From: Kocuria salsicia
GTDB taxonomy: Bacteria > Actinomycetota > Actinomycetes > Actinomycetales > Micrococcaceae
Direction of reading: 5' to 3'
DNA: 64,000 nt
Assembly (NCBI RefSeq): GCF_007681555.1
Contig: NZ_VELE01000004.1
Span: forward strand, 1-64,000
Shown: positions 62,948-64,000 of the stretch, piece by piece
Numbering within the stretch: the stretch's first letter is position 1
How the letters are laid out: every line of letters begins with the position of its first letter
The notes under the pieces: model-generated
What the model saw: only the letters and a program-made list of their open reading frames with translations
Database searches by the model: none
Told to the model about the DNA's origin: nothing
Position numbers and translations under genes: made by a program

Positions 62948-64000
62948 CGGGCTTGAGCGGTGCCGACGTGCTGGAGCGCGCCACCTGGATCCTGTGCCGT
63001 TCCGATCCCACGCAGGGTCCGGGCGACACCCTGGCCCTCGGCATCCCCGCGCGCGTTCCCGGAACAGTCTCCGGGGCACTGCGCGACGCCCTGGGTGAGG
63101 AGGCCGTGGACGCCGTCCTCGCGGCGGACGGCCCCGAGACCTTCTGGGAGTACCGCACGCGGGTCACCACCGTGGGTGGGCCCCACCTGTTCGTCTCCAC
63201 GGGCGTGGCCACCGTCTCCGAGCTGATGGTTGACGGGGAGACCGTGCACGCGTGCGACAGCGCCTTCGCGCCGTGGGACGTCACCGTCACCCTGCCGCCG
63301 GGGGAGTGCGAGATCGCCCTGCGCGTCCTGCCCCTGTCCAGCGTGGCCGTGCCGCGCAAGCCGCGCGCCCGCTGGCTCTCCCCGCTGGTCTCCGACCGAT
63401 CCCTGCGCTGGCGCCGCACGCCGCTCGTCGGGGCCATCGACTGGCCCGGCGCTCGCCCCGTCGTGGGGCCCTGGGGCGGGCTCGCCGCCACGCCGGTCAC
63501 CTCGTCTCCTGACGGCGCCACGCATTCCCCGTCCGCCTCTCGGAGAGATTCCTCGCCCCTTCTTGTGCCCTCTTCTCCCGCTGCCCTCCCGCCCGTTTCC
63601 CCGGACGACGACGACGCCGCCGCGGCCCCCGCCCGTTCCCGCCCTCTCCCACCGTCCGCGGTGCGCGCCCGGGTCACCCAGGACGTCCACGGGGTGGTGG
63701 CCGTGGACCTCGCCGAGATCGCCGTCGGAGCCGAGGGCTGCCGGGTGCTTGTCGAACCGCTCCGGCCCGCAGAGGACGATCCCCCCGCTCAGCGCGTGAC
63801 CGCGTCGGAAGGCGGCGCCGTCGAGCGTGTCGTGAGCGCCGCGGAGCTCGCGGCCGCCGGAACCACAACCGTCGAGGTCCCCGTGGCCGACCCCCTCCTG
63901 TGGTGGCCCCACGGGATGGGTGCCCAGCAGCTGTACTGCGTGCGCGTGCGGGCCGGGGACGAGGAACTGCACGCCCGCGTGGGGTTCCGCACCGTGATTG
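62944..64000 (+). CDS. GH2/beta-mannosidase-like protein (partial, runs off the window)
   Basis: At least 352 codons, still open at the window end. GTG 62944 overlaps the DUF1839 stop by 4 bp. FWEYRTRVT, LFVSTGVATVSELMVDGE and the later DPLLWWPHGMGAQQLYCV with GFRTVI are the jelly-roll and linker patterns of GH2 beta-mannosidases. The catalytic barrel lies beyond the window. A Ser/Pro/Asp-rich insert at about 63500-63655 uses T-ending codons (CTT, TCT) rare in its neighbours and breaks the beta-sandwich. It may be an EPS-modifying hydrolase or a sugar-binding protein of the cluster. Confidence 0.75.
   Translation, partial: MTGLSGADVLERATWILCRSDPTQGPGDTLALGIPARVPGTVSGALRDALGEEAVDAVLAADGPETFWEYRTRVTTVGGPHLFVSTGVATVSELMVDGETVHACDSAFAPWDVTVTLPPGECEIALRVLPLSSVAVPRKPRARWLSPLVSDRSLRWRRTPLVGAIDWPGARPVVGPWGGLAATPVTSSPDGATHSPSASRRDSSPLLVPSSPAALPPVSPDDDDAAAAPARSRPLPPSAVRARVTQDVHGVVAVDLAEIAVGAEGCRVLVEPLRPAEDDPPAQRVTASEGGAVERVVSAAELAAAGTTTVEVPVADPLLWWPHGMGAQQLYCVRVRAGDEELHARVGFRTVI

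Overview
The window is GC-rich actinobacterial chromosome, probably Micrococcaceae and most likely Kocuria or a close relative. That placement is an inference from base composition, codon use, the C50 carotenoid operon and the conserved kinase/cell-wall cluster; no rRNA is present to confirm it. The trpG/pabA - pknB - pknA - pbpA - rodA - pstP - fhaB - fhaA block next to crgA is the set usually found close to dnaA/oriC in actinobacteria. I saw no tRNA, rRNA, CRISPR array, insertion sequence or phage gene.

Region by region. (1) 1-6750: a methionine block on the minus strand (metF, metE, an O-acetylhomoserine sulfhydrylase, metB) headed by a SAM-IV riboswitch and closed by a strong terminator at 1-52. 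(2) 6780-10683: a drug-efflux MFS gene with a probable 3' frameshift, its divergent TetR repressor with a shared operator, a lipoprotein-like gene that seems to have lost its signal peptide, and a fructosamine kinase. (3) 10729-16549: a seven-gene C50 carotenoid operon (MarR/CrtR-like regulator, crtE, crtB, crtI, crtYe, crtYf, crtEb) behind a palindromic operator. (4) 16635-21505: single housekeeping or stress genes (alpha/beta hydrolase, luciferase-like monooxygenase, AlkB, two flavin reductases, YceI). (5) 21564-33564: crgA, pabA/trpG and the kinase/phosphatase/FHA/PBP/RodA operon for growth and division. (6) 33773-38092: fadH, dps, serA. (7) 38093-38803: an intergenic region with several inverted repeats, a 17-bp triple repeat and a possible 29-residue peptide gene. 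(8) 38804-55503: an exopolysaccharide locus with two divergent arms (glycosyltransferases, acetyltransferase, GH71-like lipoprotein, two polymerase-like membrane proteins, two Wzz-type proteins, flippase, PAP2 phosphatase), GDP-fucose genes gmd and fcl, and, wedged inside, a decayed ABC-transporter locus. (9) 56008-64000 (continuing off the end): a tightly overlapping operon built around an amino acid:[carrier protein] ligase, with its own carrier protein, AcpS-type phosphopantetheinyl transferase, acyl-CoA-dehydrogenase-like flavoprotein, DUF1839 protein, an unusual double alpha/beta-hydrolase, a lipoprotein esterase and a GH2-like protein.

How they work together. Regions 8 and 9 are adjacent, share a promoter-rich intergenic region, and may act together to make and decorate a fucose-containing exopolysaccharide, or to make a separate aminoacyl-derived product. 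Region 9 is the best candidate for a little-described system: every expected part of an aminoacyl-thioester relay is present, but several parts carry non-canonical catalytic residues. The second candidate is the peptide-like locus in region 7.
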